Source of the DNA: Mesonia sp. K7
GTDB taxonomy: Bacteria; Bacteroidota; Bacteroidia; Flavobacteriales; Flavobacteriaceae
Reading direction: 5' to 3'
DNA: 64,000 nt
Assembly (NCBI RefSeq): GCF_003233725.1
Contig: NZ_QKQV01000001.1
Coordinates: 1 to 64,000, forward strand
The translations under genes were made by a program, and so were the position numbers. The notes under the pieces are model-generated. The model was not told where the DNA came from and did not search any database. It saw only the letters and a program-made list of their open reading frames with translations. Positions 27,159 through 35,304 of the stretch are shown one piece after another. Every line of letters begins with the position of its first letter. The stretch's first letter is position 1.

Positions 27159-27569
27159 TTATAAACTTAGCAGCGCTAAATCATAACTTTTGAGTCCAAA
27201 CCCTGCGATTACAGCTTTGGCGTAAGGAGAGATAAAAGACTTTCGTCGGAATTCTTCTCGGGAATAAATATTAGAAATGTGCACTTCGATCACTGGAGTT
27301 TTAATAGCACTAACGGTATCTGCAATGGCAACAGAAGTATGGGTGTAAGCCGCAGCATTTAGAAGAATATAATCGAAGTTTTTATCTGCATTTTGTAAGG
27401 CATCTACTAAATCTCCTTCATGATTACTTTGGTAATAACTAAGTTGGTGTTGCTCGAAATTGGTCTTTAACTCTTCAAGATAACCTTCAAAAGAGATATT
27501 CCCATAAATTTCTGGCTCTCTTTTACCAAGTAGATTGAGATTTGGCCCATTAATGATTAAAACTTTCAT
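27159..27569 (-). CDS. aroQ: 3-dehydroquinate dehydratase, type II
   Basis: This enzyme dehydrates 3-dehydroquinate in the shikimate pathway. The N-terminus GPNLNLLGKREPEIYG carries the active-site Asn/Arg/Tyr region. NAAAYTHTSVAIAD and VEVHISNIYSREEFRRKS supply the Asn and His of the active site. The 136-residue length is slightly shorter than usual but appears complete. The next shikimate gene in the window, aroE, is about 20 kb away. A 30-bp palindromic terminator of the upstream barrel gene lies just before it, so it is transcribed separately. Confidence 0.95.
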   Translation of the reverse strand: MKVLIINGPNLNLLGKREPEIYGNISFEGYLEELKTNFEQHQLSYYQSNHEGDLVDALQNADKNFDYILLNAAAYTHTSVAIADTVSAIKTPVIEVHISNIYSREEFRRKSFISPYAKAVIAGFGLKSYDLALLSL

Positions 27570-27588
27570 ACCTCAAAAATACAAATAA

Positions 27589-27618
27589 AAAAAGCGAAAA
27601 CTTAAGTTTTCGCTTTTT
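27589..27618 (-). terminator. Terminator of the first barrel gene (27642-28259)
   Basis: AAAAAGCGAAAACTT and AAGTTTTCGCTTTTT form a perfect 30-bp palindrome. Its core is nearly identical to the terminator at 28375-28400. Confidence 0.9.
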
Positions 27619-27641
27619 CAAATTTAATTATTCTTTATTGA

Positions 27642-28259
27642 TTAAAATCTATAAGATAAACCAAATTGTGCAGTTTCAAAGAAGTTATTGAATACATTGA
27701 TATTTCCGTTGAATTCAGATACGGACTCTCCTTCATCAAACTTTGCAGTAGAATATGACAATACATCAGTTAAAGCAAAGTTAATTGCAATATTCTGCGT
27801 CACAAAATAATTGATACCCAAACCTGCACCAATTCCAAATCCTGAATATTCAAACTCACCCACACCTACTTTTCCTGAAGTATAGCCAAGTCCTAATTCT
27901 GCATAAGTTTTAAATCTAGCTCCTAAGTCAAGAAAATAGTAACGACCAAAAGCACCTAACATCAATTCAGAGTTTTTATCTGTTTCTGTGTCTGCAATTT
28001 CTTCTTTATTAGACATGTAGCCTAAGTCTAACCCAATAGCCAAATCATCAGATAAAAAATAACCTACTTTAGGATTAATGGTAAATGAGCTTGATTTAGT
28101 CTCGGTATTTTTATCATTGGTTGAGCTAAATCCGAGATTACCTTCTAAAAGAATATCACCTTCGGTAAAGCCGAAAGATTGTACATCTTGAGCTTCCTGA
28201 GCGTTTGTTACTGTCATTCCGAATACTGCGAAAGCAACGATAAGCAAAGTCTTTTTCAC
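27642..28259 (-). CDS. Outer-membrane beta-barrel protein, porin-like
   Basis: A signal peptide (MKKTLLIVAFAVFGMTVTNA) leads a 205-residue protein with alternating amphipathic strands and glycine-rich turns. The last strand ends FGLSYRF, the aromatic C-terminus typical of BamA-inserted barrels. The size suggests eight strands, as in OmpW/OmpA-like or 'outer membrane beta-barrel domain' proteins. Segments such as YFVTQNIAINFALTD match this family in Flavobacteriia. It is the third of a co-directional row of small barrels. It has a full promoter (28289-28318) and its own terminator. The cargo or ligand is unknown. Confidence 0.88.
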   Translation of the reverse strand: MKKTLLIVAFAVFGMTVTNAQEAQDVQSFGFTEGDILLEGNLGFSSTNDKNTETKSSSFTINPKVGYFLSDDLAIGLDLGYMSNKEEIADTETDKNSELMLGAFGRYYFLDLGARFKTYAELGLGYTSGKVGVGEFEYSGFGIGAGLGINYFVTQNIAINFALTDVLSYSTAKFDEGESVSEFNGNINVFNNFFETAQFGLSYRF

Positions 28260-28288
28260 GATTAATTAATTTTTAAAATTTAACAGCG

Positions 28289-28318
28289 CAAAAATAGAGT
28301 CCCAAACTTCAGTGGCAA
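28289..28318 (-). promoter_or_regulatory. Promoter of the 27642-28259 barrel gene
   Basis: On the minus strand TTG (28318-28316) is followed after 19 bp by TATTTTTG (28296-28289). This matches the Bacteroidota TTG/TAnnTTTG consensus, with about 30 bp to the ATG. Confidence 0.65.
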
Positions 28319-28374
28319 GTAATTTTGCTTTTCTTTAACACTTCTCACTTTTTAGCTTGCTAATTAGCAAAAAA

Positions 28375-28400
28375 AAAGCGAAAACCTAGGTTTTCGCTTT
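28375..28400 (-). terminator. Terminator of the second barrel gene (28426-28959)
   Basis: AAAGCGAAAACCTAGG and its mirror TTTTCGCTTT form a perfect 26-bp palindrome downstream of the gene. Confidence 0.9.
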
Positions 28401-28425
28401 GTTTAGTATAATGAAATTTTAGCCA

Positions 28426-28959
28426 TTAGAACTTATAACCTACGCTTAAGTTAAAAGTATTTAACTTAAGATCAGCTCCATCTACATCACCTGTATAGTG
28501 ATCATTTAATTGAAAGCCATAACGAGCTTGAGCAAAAAAGTTCTCAGTAAAATCATAGCCTAAACCAGCTGCAAGTTGCAAGTTTAATTTAGTGAAGTCA
28601 TCTTCTCCTATAAGGGCTTCCCAAGCATCGGCAGCATCTCCTCCTAAAAGACCAATTTGTGGACCCAATTGAATGTTAAGTCCCTCAGTGACATAATACT
28701 TACCGATAACATTAAGATTAATTACGGATAATTCATCCACCATTGAATAAGTAGCTTCTGGCTGAATTGAAAAGCTTTCAGTAATACCTAAATCTGCTAA
28801 CAGACCGATATGAAATCCTGTTTCTGATTCAGAATCAGCATCACCAAGTGATACTGAAGCCATAGTCAGACCACCCATAACCCCAAAAGAAGTTTCTTGT
28901 GCTTGTGCTACTGTTAAACCAAATACTGCCACGATAGCAGTTAAAAATAATTTTTTCAT
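28426..28959 (-). CDS. Outer-membrane beta-barrel protein, porin family
   Basis: The 177-residue protein starts with a signal peptide (MKKLFLTAIVAVFGLTVAQA). The mature part begins FGVMGGLTMASVSLG, a pattern common in PorT-like or OmpX-like eight-stranded barrels. Later strands are KYYVTEGLNIQLGPQIGLLGG and FFAQARYGFQLNDHY. The end FNLSVGYKF has the C-terminal Phe. It is related to the next gene upstream (29122-29730), with which it shares the 'GLNI..GPQIG' block, so they are probably paralogues. Promoter and terminator both flank the gene. Confidence 0.88.
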   Translation of the reverse strand: MKKLFLTAIVAVFGLTVAQAQETSFGVMGGLTMASVSLGDADSESETGFHIGLLADLGITESFSIQPEATYSMVDELSVINLNVIGKYYVTEGLNIQLGPQIGLLGGDAADAWEALIGEDDFTKLNLQLAAGLGYDFTENFFAQARYGFQLNDHYTGDVDGADLKLNTFNLSVGYKF

Positions 28960-28986
28960 AATAATTTGAATTTTTAGTTATTTATC

Positions 28987-29018
28987 CAAATATATAGTAT
29001 TTTTTTAAATGGTAGCAA
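28987..29018 (-). promoter_or_regulatory. Promoter of the 28426-28959 barrel gene
   Basis: On the minus strand TTG (29018-29016) is followed after 21 bp by TATATTTG (28994-28987), ahead of the ATG at 28959. An inverted repeat CATTGTT-ATC-AACAATG lies further upstream at 29052-29068 and could be an operator. Confidence 0.65.
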
Positions 29019-29077
29019 GTGCTTTTAAAAATAAGTCAATTGCCTTATTAACATTGTTATCAACAATGGAACAAAAA

Positions 29078-29102
29078 AAAAGAGCGCTAAAAACGCTCTT
29101 TT
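29078..29102 (-). terminator. Terminator of the third barrel gene (29122-29730)
   Basis: AAAAGAGCG pairs with CGCTCTTTT around CTAAAAA, followed on the minus strand by a T-rich tract. Confidence 0.88.
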
Positions 29103-29121
29103 ATCCTCTTAAAATTTCATT

Positions 29122-29730
29122 TTAGAACATAAAACCAACTCCTAGACTTATAACAGAGTTACGAGCATCTGAACTTTCAAATAATTCTGAAAACCCACGG
29201 TTGTATCTCGCATCTAAAAAGAAACCGTTATCAAATTTGTAGCCTGCACCAACAGCCGCCCCAAAATCGATATCTTCAGATTCTTCTAAAAAAGGATTAT
29301 CCTCCACATCTATTTCATCATCACCAATTTTTATTTTTTCGCTTACTTGAAAACCAATTTGCGGACCAGCATATATATTCAATCCTTCTATTAAGTAGAG
29401 TTTGGCTAAAACTGGAATCTGAATATAGCCTAACTGATATTCAGCATTTTCTCCTTCTACGTTGATTTCCTCGATTTCAAAACCTTGCCCCGAATATAAC
29501 ACCTCTCCTTGTAAAGAAAAACGATTTGAGTAGGGTACTTCTGCCACAAACCCCAAGTTAAAACTAGTTCTTGATTTCGGTTCATCAAAGCTATCTTCAT
29601 CACTGGTAACTGTGGCAAGGTTTACACCCCCTTTTAAACCAATTTGTACTAAGTCTGAATCGGCTTGTGCATTTGCGGTAAAAATTGATGCAGTTACAAA
29701 AGTTACTGCTAAAATTAATTTTCTCATCAT
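29122..29730 (-). CDS. Outer-membrane beta-barrel protein, porin family
   Basis: The 202-residue protein starts with a signal peptide (MMRKLILAVTFVTASIFTANA). The first strand, LVQIGLKGGVNLATVTS, and the blocks FNLGFVAEVPYSNRFSLQGE and LYLIEGLNIYAGPQIGFQVS are typical of the PorT/outer-membrane beta-barrel family of Bacteroidota. It ends ISLGVGFMF. The extracellular loops are acidic. It is the largest member of the three-barrel row and has the best promoter. The start could also be the second Met (29727). Confidence 0.9.
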   Translation of the reverse strand: MMRKLILAVTFVTASIFTANAQADSDLVQIGLKGGVNLATVTSDEDSFDEPKSRTSFNLGFVAEVPYSNRFSLQGEVLYSGQGFEIEEINVEGENAEYQLGYIQIPVLAKLYLIEGLNIYAGPQIGFQVSEKIKIGDDEIDVEDNPFLEESEDIDFGAAVGAGYKFDNGFFLDARYNRGFSELFESSDARNSVISLGVGFMF

Positions 29731-29750
29731 TGTTGTTTTTAAGTTTTGAC

Positions 29751-29786
29751 CAAAATTAAGAGTCTAAGTCTTAAACAAGTCTTAAA
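29751..29786 (-). promoter_or_regulatory. Promoter of the 29122-29730 barrel gene with tandem direct repeat at the -33 box
   Basis: On the minus strand TTG (29778-29776) is followed after 17 bp by TAATTTTG (29758-29751). The plus-strand word AAGTCTTAAA occurs at 29766-29775 and again at 29777-29786, an 11-bp period that overlaps the -33 region. Confidence 0.65.
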
Positions 29787-29837
29787 TAAAACACAAAAAC
29801 CCCTTAAAATCTCTTAAATAACCTCTATTTTTAGCTT

Positions 29838-30743
29838 ATGAATTGGAAAGATGCGCTCAACGATTTTAATTATTACCTCAAATTAGAAAGAGGTCTTTCT
29901 GATAATTCTATTGTAAGTTATTCTTATGATATTCAAAAACTTATCACTTTTTTAGAAAAAAATAAAATTTCCGTTTCTCCTATAAAAATTGATGAAAATC
30001 AAATTCAGGAATTTATTTACGAAGTAGCCAAAACGATGAATACCACAAGTCAAGCTCGTATTATCTCTGGCTTACGCAGTTTTTTTGATTATTTGGTTTT
30101 TGAAAACTACCGAGACAAAAATCCTCTTGAACTTGTAGAAGCTCCAAAAATTGGTAGAAAGCTACCCGATACGCTAAATTTAGAGGAAATCGATTTACTC
30201 ATCAGAACTGTTGATCTTTCTCATCCGCAAGGTGAAAGAAACAGAGCTATAATAGAAACACTTTACAGTTGTGGCCTTCGTGTTTCTGAACTCATCAACC
30301 TAAAAATATCCGATCTTTTTTTTGAAGAAAACTTTATAAAAGTAACAGGAAAAGGTGATAAACAACGTTTTGTTCCTGTAAGTCCAGTTACAAAAAAATA
30401 TATCTTATTGTATAAAAACGAAATAAGAATTCATCAAACTCCAAAAAAAGGAAAAGAAGATATTTTATTTCTAAACCGAAGAGGAAATCAGCTTACTCGA
30501 GCTATGATTTTTACCATTGTAAAAGACTTGGCTGAAAAAGCAAACCTCAACAAAAATATAAGTCCGCATACCTTTAGGCATTCTTTTGCCACGCATTTGT
30601 TAGAAAACGGAGCCGATTTGAGCAGTATACAGCAAATGCTTGGCCACGAAAGTATTGCTACTACTGAAATTTATATGCATATCGACAATAAAAAACTCTT
30701 TGATGTTTTAGAAAAATATCATCCGCGAAGCAATAAATCATAA
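29838..30743 (+). CDS. xerD: Site-specific tyrosine recombinase XerC/XerD
   Basis: This recombinase resolves chromosome dimers at dif. The N-terminal core-binding domain (FNYYLKLERGLSDNSIVSYS) is followed by the catalytic domain. The catalytic residues are visible: Arg in LYSCGLRVSELINL, Lys in GKGDKQRFVP, His-x-x-Arg in SPHTFRHSFATH, His in LGHESI and the nucleophile Tyr in TEIYMHID. The 301-residue length fits. Bacteroidota usually have one XerC/XerD-like pair; the D assignment is tentative. No phage or integron genes surround it, so it is read as the housekeeping enzyme. Confidence 0.93.
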   Translation: MNWKDALNDFNYYLKLERGLSDNSIVSYSYDIQKLITFLEKNKISVSPIKIDENQIQEFIYEVAKTMNTTSQARIISGLRSFFDYLVFENYRDKNPLELVEAPKIGRKLPDTLNLEEIDLLIRTVDLSHPQGERNRAIIETLYSCGLRVSELINLKISDLFFEENFIKVTGKGDKQRFVPVSPVTKKYILLYKNEIRIHQTPKKGKEDILFLNRRGNQLTRAMIFTIVKDLAEKANLNKNISPHTFRHSFATHLLENGADLSSIQQMLGHESIATTEIYMHIDNKKLFDVLEKYHPRSNKS

Positions 30744-30814
30744 ACTTATATTAAACCTTCAAAATGATTTCGTGTAAAACATCATACTTCCTATATTAAA
30801 AGAAAAAATAGAGC

Positions 30815-31768
30815 ATGAAAGAATTAAAATTTAAAAACGGCGATAAAATGCCTGCGATTGGCTTGGGAACTTGGCAATCTGAACCTGAAAAAGTGAAAAA
30901 TGCTGTAAAACACGCTATCAAAAATGGTTATAGACATATTGACTGTGCTGCGGTTTATGGCAATGAAAAAGAAGTTGGTGAAGCTTTCGCGGAATTATTT
31001 AATGAAGGTGTTGTAAAAAGAGAAGACCTTTTTATAACCTCAAAACTGTGGAATAACGCCCATAAGAAAGAAGATGTCTTACCTGCATTACAAAACACGC
31101 TTAAAGACTTACAACTTGATTACCTTGATTTATATTTAGTTCACTGGCCAGTAGCTTTTAAACCTGGTATAAAAAGTTTCCCTAAAAATGACGATGATTA
31201 TGCTTCGTTAGATGAAATTCCGTTAGAAGAAACTTGGGAAGGAATGATAAATGCCAAGCAAAAAGGTTTAACTAAACATATTGGTGTATCTAATTTCAGT
31301 CCAAAAAAACTAGAAGGATTAATGAAAGCTACTTCAGAAATTCCTGAAATGAATCAAGTTGAGCTCCATCCCTATTTACAGCAAAACAATTTAATTGAAT
31401 TTTGCAGTAAAAACGAAATTTTACTTACAGCATATTCGCCCTTAGGCAGAGCAAGTATAAAACCTCAAATTAATAATGAAGAAAAAGAAGCTCTATTAGA
31501 CAATAAAGTCATTAATCATATTGCTAAAAAACACGGTGCTTCGCCAGCTCAAGTAGCTATAAAATGGGCAGAAACTCGTGGTACCGCAGTCATCCCTAAG
31601 TCAACCAATGAAGAACGAATTGTGCAAAACATACAAAGTACAGGTATTAATCTTGATGAAGACGATTTTAAACAAATTGCCAAATTAGATTTACACCATC
31701 GTTTTGTAGATGGTAGTTTCTTTATAACTAAAGGAAATCCTTATGATGATATTTATGATGAAGCTTAA
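30815..31768 (+). CDS. Aldo/keto reductase
   Basis: This NADPH-dependent oxidoreductase has the TIM-barrel AKR pattern. It starts with LKFKNGDKMPAIGLGTWQS. The catalytic Asp and Tyr are in HIDCAAVYGNEKEVG, the Lys in FITSKLWN and the His in LDLYLVHWPV. The cofactor phosphate loop is IPKSTNEERI. At 317 residues it resembles the AKR1-like group that reduces sugar aldehydes or carbonyls; the substrate cannot be told. It is 71 bp after xerD and in the same direction. A perfect 32-bp palindromic terminator follows. Confidence 0.94.
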   Translation: MKELKFKNGDKMPAIGLGTWQSEPEKVKNAVKHAIKNGYRHIDCAAVYGNEKEVGEAFAELFNEGVVKREDLFITSKLWNNAHKKEDVLPALQNTLKDLQLDYLDLYLVHWPVAFKPGIKSFPKNDDDYASLDEIPLEETWEGMINAKQKGLTKHIGVSNFSPKKLEGLMKATSEIPEMNQVELHPYLQQNNLIEFCSKNEILLTAYSPLGRASIKPQINNEEKEALLDNKVINHIAKKHGASPAQVAIKWAETRGTAVIPKSTNEERIVQNIQSTGINLDEDDFKQIAKLDLHHRFVDGSFFITKGNPYDDIYDEA

Positions 31769-31784
31769 TTTTCAAGGAAATTTT

Positions 31785-31816
31785 AAAAAAAAGTCCTCAA
31801 TTGAGGACTTTTTTTT
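31785..31816. terminator. Bidirectional terminator between the aldo/keto reductase gene and pepD
   Basis: AAAAAAAAGTCCTCAA and TTGAGGACTTTTTTTT form a perfect 32-bp palindrome that serves both convergent genes. Confidence 0.93.
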
Positions 31817-31845
31817 TGTGTGACTTCATTTTTTAAAATGATGTT

Positions 31846-33303
31846 TTATTTTTTTGGAATATTCTTTAAAACTTCCAGAGTAAACTTCCAAAACTTTTGC
31901 ATAGAACTGATGCTCGCTCTTTCATCTGGTGAATGTGCTCCTCGTATGGTCGGACCAAAAGAAACCATATCTAAATTTGGGTAATGACTACCAATAATAC
32001 CACATTCTAAACCAGCGTGACAAGCCGCAACGTGAGCTTCTTCGCCATTTTGTTGTTTATAAATTTTGGCAAGTGTTTTTACAATTTCAGAATCTGGATT
32101 GGGAGACCAACCAGGATAATCGCCGCTCAGCTCCACTTCAAAACCACCCAACTCAAAAGCCGATTTAATCGTATTTACCAAATTTTCTTTACTTGATTCT
32201 ACCGAAGAACGTGTTAAACATAGTACTTCTATTTTGCCATTTTCAGCCGTGATTCTAGCTACATTATTTGAAGTTTCTACTAAATCTTTTATAGCAGGGC
32301 TCATTCTAAAAACGCCATTATGAACCGCAAATATTGATTGTAAAAAAGCAGTTTGAACGCTTAATGGCATTACTTTTTTTGGTGTATCAATTTCTTCAAA
32401 AGTAATTGACAGATCTTCTTCTAACGTTTTGTATTCTTCTTTTATAGCTTTAGAAATTTCTCCAAAACTCGTCTTAAAGTCAATAATTTCTTTATCTGAA
32501 ACAGCAACTATAGCATTGCTTTCTCTTGGTATGGCATTGCGTAAACCTCCGCCATTTATTTCGGCGATACGCAAACCACTTTCTTGAATGGCAAAAAGCA
32601 CACGATTCATCAACTTATTGGCATTTCCTAAACCTTTGATGATATCCATCCCAGAATGCCCGCCATTTAAGCCTTTTACTGAGATTTTAAAACCTGTATG
32701 ATCTGATGGAGTGTCTTCTTCCGCGTAAGCGTGAGAAGCCGTAATATCGACACCGCCAGCACAACCAATGCCAATTTCATCATCTTCTTCGGTGTCTAAA
32801 TTTAATAAAATACTGCCTTTAAGAATGCTGTTGTCGAGCTGCTTTGCACCTGTCATTCCCGTTTCTTCATCAATCGTAAATAGAGCTTCTATTGCTGAAT
32901 GCTCGATGGTATCACTTTCTAAAATCGCCATAATTGTTGCAACGCCCAAACCATTGTCTGCTCCTAGCGTTGTGTCTTTGGCTCTTACCCAATCGCCATC
33001 GATATACATCTCAATTCCTTGTGTGGCAAAATCAAACTGAGTGTCATTATTTTTTTGATGAACCATATCTAGGTGTGATTGCATCACAATGGTTTGTCGA
33101 TCTTCGTAACCTGATGTTGCAGGCTTTTTGATGATGACATTACCTATCTTATCTTTTATGGTTTCTAAACCTAATTTCTTACCAAAATCAAGCATAAATT
33201 GTATGACTTGCTCTTCTTTTTTGGAAGCTCGCGGTACAGCGTTCAAATCGGCAAAATTGTTCCAAACATTTTTAGGTTCTATATTTCTAATTTCTTCGTT
33301 CAT
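31846..33303 (-). CDS. pepD: Aminoacyl-histidine dipeptidase (cytosol non-specific dipeptidase, M20)
   Basis: This dizinc peptidase cleaves dipeptides in the cytoplasm. Metal ligands are visible: His/Asp in VMQSHLDMVHQKN, Asp in TTLGADNGLGVA, Glu-Glu in TIDEETGMTGA, Asp in LNLDTEEDDEIG and His near the C-terminus in RGAHSPDERAS. The lid domain lies between about 200 and 390. The length of 485 residues matches PepD. There is no signal peptide. A -7 element is at 33321-33328. Confidence 0.96.
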   Translation of the reverse strand: MNEEIRNIEPKNVWNNFADLNAVPRASKKEEQVIQFMLDFGKKLGLETIKDKIGNVIIKKPATSGYEDRQTIVMQSHLDMVHQKNNDTQFDFATQGIEMYIDGDWVRAKDTTLGADNGLGVATIMAILESDTIEHSAIEALFTIDEETGMTGAKQLDNSILKGSILLNLDTEEDDEIGIGCAGGVDITASHAYAEEDTPSDHTGFKISVKGLNGGHSGMDIIKGLGNANKLMNRVLFAIQESGLRIAEINGGGLRNAIPRESNAIVAVSDKEIIDFKTSFGEISKAIKEEYKTLEEDLSITFEEIDTPKKVMPLSVQTAFLQSIFAVHNGVFRMSPAIKDLVETSNNVARITAENGKIEVLCLTRSSVESSKENLVNTIKSAFELGGFEVELSGDYPGWSPNPDSEIVKTLAKIYKQQNGEEAHVAACHAGLECGIIGSHYPNLDMVSFGPTIRGAHSPDERASISSMQKFWKFTLEVLKNIPKK

Positions 33304-33320
33304 TTTTGTTTGTTTTGATG

Positions 33321-33328
33321 CAAAAATA
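33321..33328 (-). promoter_or_regulatory. Candidate -7 element of pepD
   Basis: The minus strand reads TATTTTTG, 18 bp upstream of the ATG at 33303. No -33 TTG lies at 17-23 bp. Confidence 0.4.
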
Positions 33329-33393
33329 TAGGTTTCAAATGCAAATTTAAAATTTGACAGCGGTGAATTTGTTTGTATTTTTAGCCCGTGAAA

Positions 33394-34449
33394 ATGAGTC
33401 GAAACCTAATTCTTGCTTTACTGCTACCACTACAAATGCTGGTGATTTTTATTTTAAAGCGAAATCCAGCCTGGGTAGAAGAGTTTTACAGCAACGGTAT
33501 ATACATATATATTTCTAATATTTTAAGGAAGTTTTTAGGCTATTTTCCTTTTTCTATCGGTGATGTTTTTTATGCTTTGCTTGTTTTCTTTTTTATTGTT
33601 TGGTTACGGAAAAGAATCATCTCTCGCTTTAAAAATCCACAAAAGTGGGTGATTGCTGCTTTCGCGAAAGTTTCTATCTTATTTTTCTTATTTCACATAA
33701 ATTGGGGACTCAATTATTACCGTTTACCGCTTCATCAAAGTCTCGAAATTGAAGCCGATTATGATACAGAAAGTCTAGTAAAGTATACAACATATCTCAT
33801 CCAAAAAAGCAACGAATTACATCATCGTTTGGCTAAAAGTGATTCGGTCACGGTTAATTTCCCATTCGATAAGAAAGAGGTTTTCAGACTTTCGGTAGAG
33901 GGTTACCATCATATACAGCAACAATATCCTGAACTCACCTATAATAACGCAAGTGTAAAACCTTCTCTATTTCGATATTTTCTAACCATAATGGGCTTTA
34001 ACGGTTATCTTAACCCGATTACTAACGAAGCACAAATCAACACCAAAATTCCGTTGTTTAAATTACCAACAACCACAAGTCACGAAATTGGACATCAATT
34101 GGGGTTCGCCAAAGAAAACGAAGCCAATTATATGGCGTGTTTGGTCACGATGAGTCATCCTAACGAATACATGAAATATGCTGGTTATACTTTCGCTTTA
34201 AGCTATTGTTTGGGTGAAGTGAGCAAGAGAGATGTTTGTCTTTCGGAAAATCTTTATGCGAGTATCAACCCTGGAATTATCAAAGAATACCAACAAATCC
34301 ATCAGTTTTGGTTGGAACATGAAAATCCGTTAGAACCCTTTTTCAAACTCTTTTACGGCCAATATTTAAAAGTAAACAACCAACCCCAAGGTATGCAAAG
34401 TTACAATTATGTGGTAGCTTTGTTGGTCAATAAAAACCTGAAAGGCTAA
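33394..34449 (+). CDS. DUF3810 membrane protein with a zinc-protease-like motif
   Basis: This 351-residue protein has three membrane helices near the N-terminus (about 7-21, 50-72 and 87-101). A soluble domain follows, carrying TTTSHEIGHQLGFAKENEAN. The HExxH motif and the following Glu (in ENEAN) resemble the zinc ligands of gluzincin peptidases. DUF3810 has no proven function to my knowledge, so a membrane-bound metallopeptidase is an inference. The ATG at 33394 was chosen; a GTG two codons upstream (33388) is possible. Its stop overlaps the start of the methyltransferase gene by one base, so the two are co-translated. Confidence 0.88.
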   Translation: MSRNLILALLLPLQMLVIFILKRNPAWVEEFYSNGIYIYISNILRKFLGYFPFSIGDVFYALLVFFFIVWLRKRIISRFKNPQKWVIAAFAKVSILFFLFHINWGLNYYRLPLHQSLEIEADYDTESLVKYTTYLIQKSNELHHRLAKSDSVTVNFPFDKKEVFRLSVEGYHHIQQQYPELTYNNASVKPSLFRYFLTIMGFNGYLNPITNEAQINTKIPLFKLPTTTSHEIGHQLGFAKENEANYMACLVTMSHPNEYMKYAGYTFALSYCLGEVSKRDVCLSENLYASINPGIIKEYQQIHQFWLEHENPLEPFFKLFYGQYLKVNNQPQGMQSYNYVVALLVNKNLKG

Positions 34450-35240
34450 TGAAAAAAATAGAAAGCCTACAAAACAAAACCATCAAACATTTGTTGCAAT
34501 TGCAGGCCAAATCAAAATTACGACGCAAAGAAAATTTGTTTGTCATCGAAGGAAAAAGAGAGATTTCACTTGCGCTTGACGCGAAATACCAATTCGAAAC
34601 CTTGCTTTTCTGTTCAGATTTTATTTCGGAAAATGAATTGAAAGATTATCAAAATGTGGTGAAAGAAATGATAGAAATTTCAATGGATGTTTATCAAAAA
34701 GTTGCTTACCGAAACAGTACCGAAGGAGTTATCGCGATTGTAAATAGTAAAAACCATACCCTCAAAAATTTAAAGCTTAAACACAAAAAACCATTAATCT
34801 TAGTTGCCGAAGCTCCCGAAAAACCTGGAAACATAGGTGCTTTGTTGCGAACTGCCGATGCTGCCCATCTCGATGCAGTAATTATTGCCAACCCTAAAAC
34901 CGATTTATACAACCCAAATATCATCCGTTCGAGCGTAGGTTGTTTATTTACGACAAATGTATTTACAGGAAGTACACAAGAAATTATCGATTTTCTAAAA
35001 AAGGAAAACATCCATATTTACTGTGCAACCTTACAAAATTCAAACTCCTACGAAAAAGAAAATTACCGAGATGCTTCTGCAATTGTGGTAGGAACTGAAG
35101 ATGAAGGTTTGAGTCAAAATTGGCGAGCGAATGCCACACAGAATATTATCATTCCAATGGAAGGAAAAATAGATTCGCTCAACGTTTCTGTTGCTGCAGC
35201 CATTTTGATTTTTGAGGCGAAAAGACAGCGAAATTCTTAA
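34449..35240 (+). CDS. TrmH/SpoU family RNA 2'-O-methyltransferase
   Basis: This is a SAM-dependent enzyme that methylates the ribose of rRNA or tRNA. The N-terminal substrate-binding part (KLRRKENLFVIEGKREI) is followed by the SPOUT trefoil-knot domain. The motifs are EKPGNIGALLRTADAAHLDA (Asn/Arg), VGTEDEGLS and IPMEGKIDSLNVSVAAAIL. The 263-residue length is that of the RlmB/TrmH group; the exact target is not determinable. It is translationally coupled to the DUF3810 gene (TAATG). After it, a 64-bp AT-rich gap with AAGTTTTCAGGTTTCAAG words leads to the Ste24-like gene. Confidence 0.93.
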   Translation: MKKIESLQNKTIKHLLQLQAKSKLRRKENLFVIEGKREISLALDAKYQFETLLFCSDFISENELKDYQNVVKEMIEISMDVYQKVAYRNSTEGVIAIVNSKNHTLKNLKLKHKKPLILVAEAPEKPGNIGALLRTADAAHLDAVIIANPKTDLYNPNIIRSSVGCLFTTNVFTGSTQEIIDFLKKENIHIYCATLQNSNSYEKENYRDASAIVVGTEDEGLSQNWRANATQNIIIPMEGKIDSLNVSVAAAILIFEAKRQRNS

Positions 35241-35304
35241 GTTAAAAGTTTTCAGGTTTCAAGTTTTACAAATAACTCAATGACAATTAACATATAACAA
35301 AATA

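Noticed and set aside
29838-30743. XerC/XerD-like recombinase as a marker of an integrative element
   Set aside because: No att repeats, tRNA, phage or transfer genes are near, and the length and motifs fit the housekeeping chromosome-dimer recombinase.
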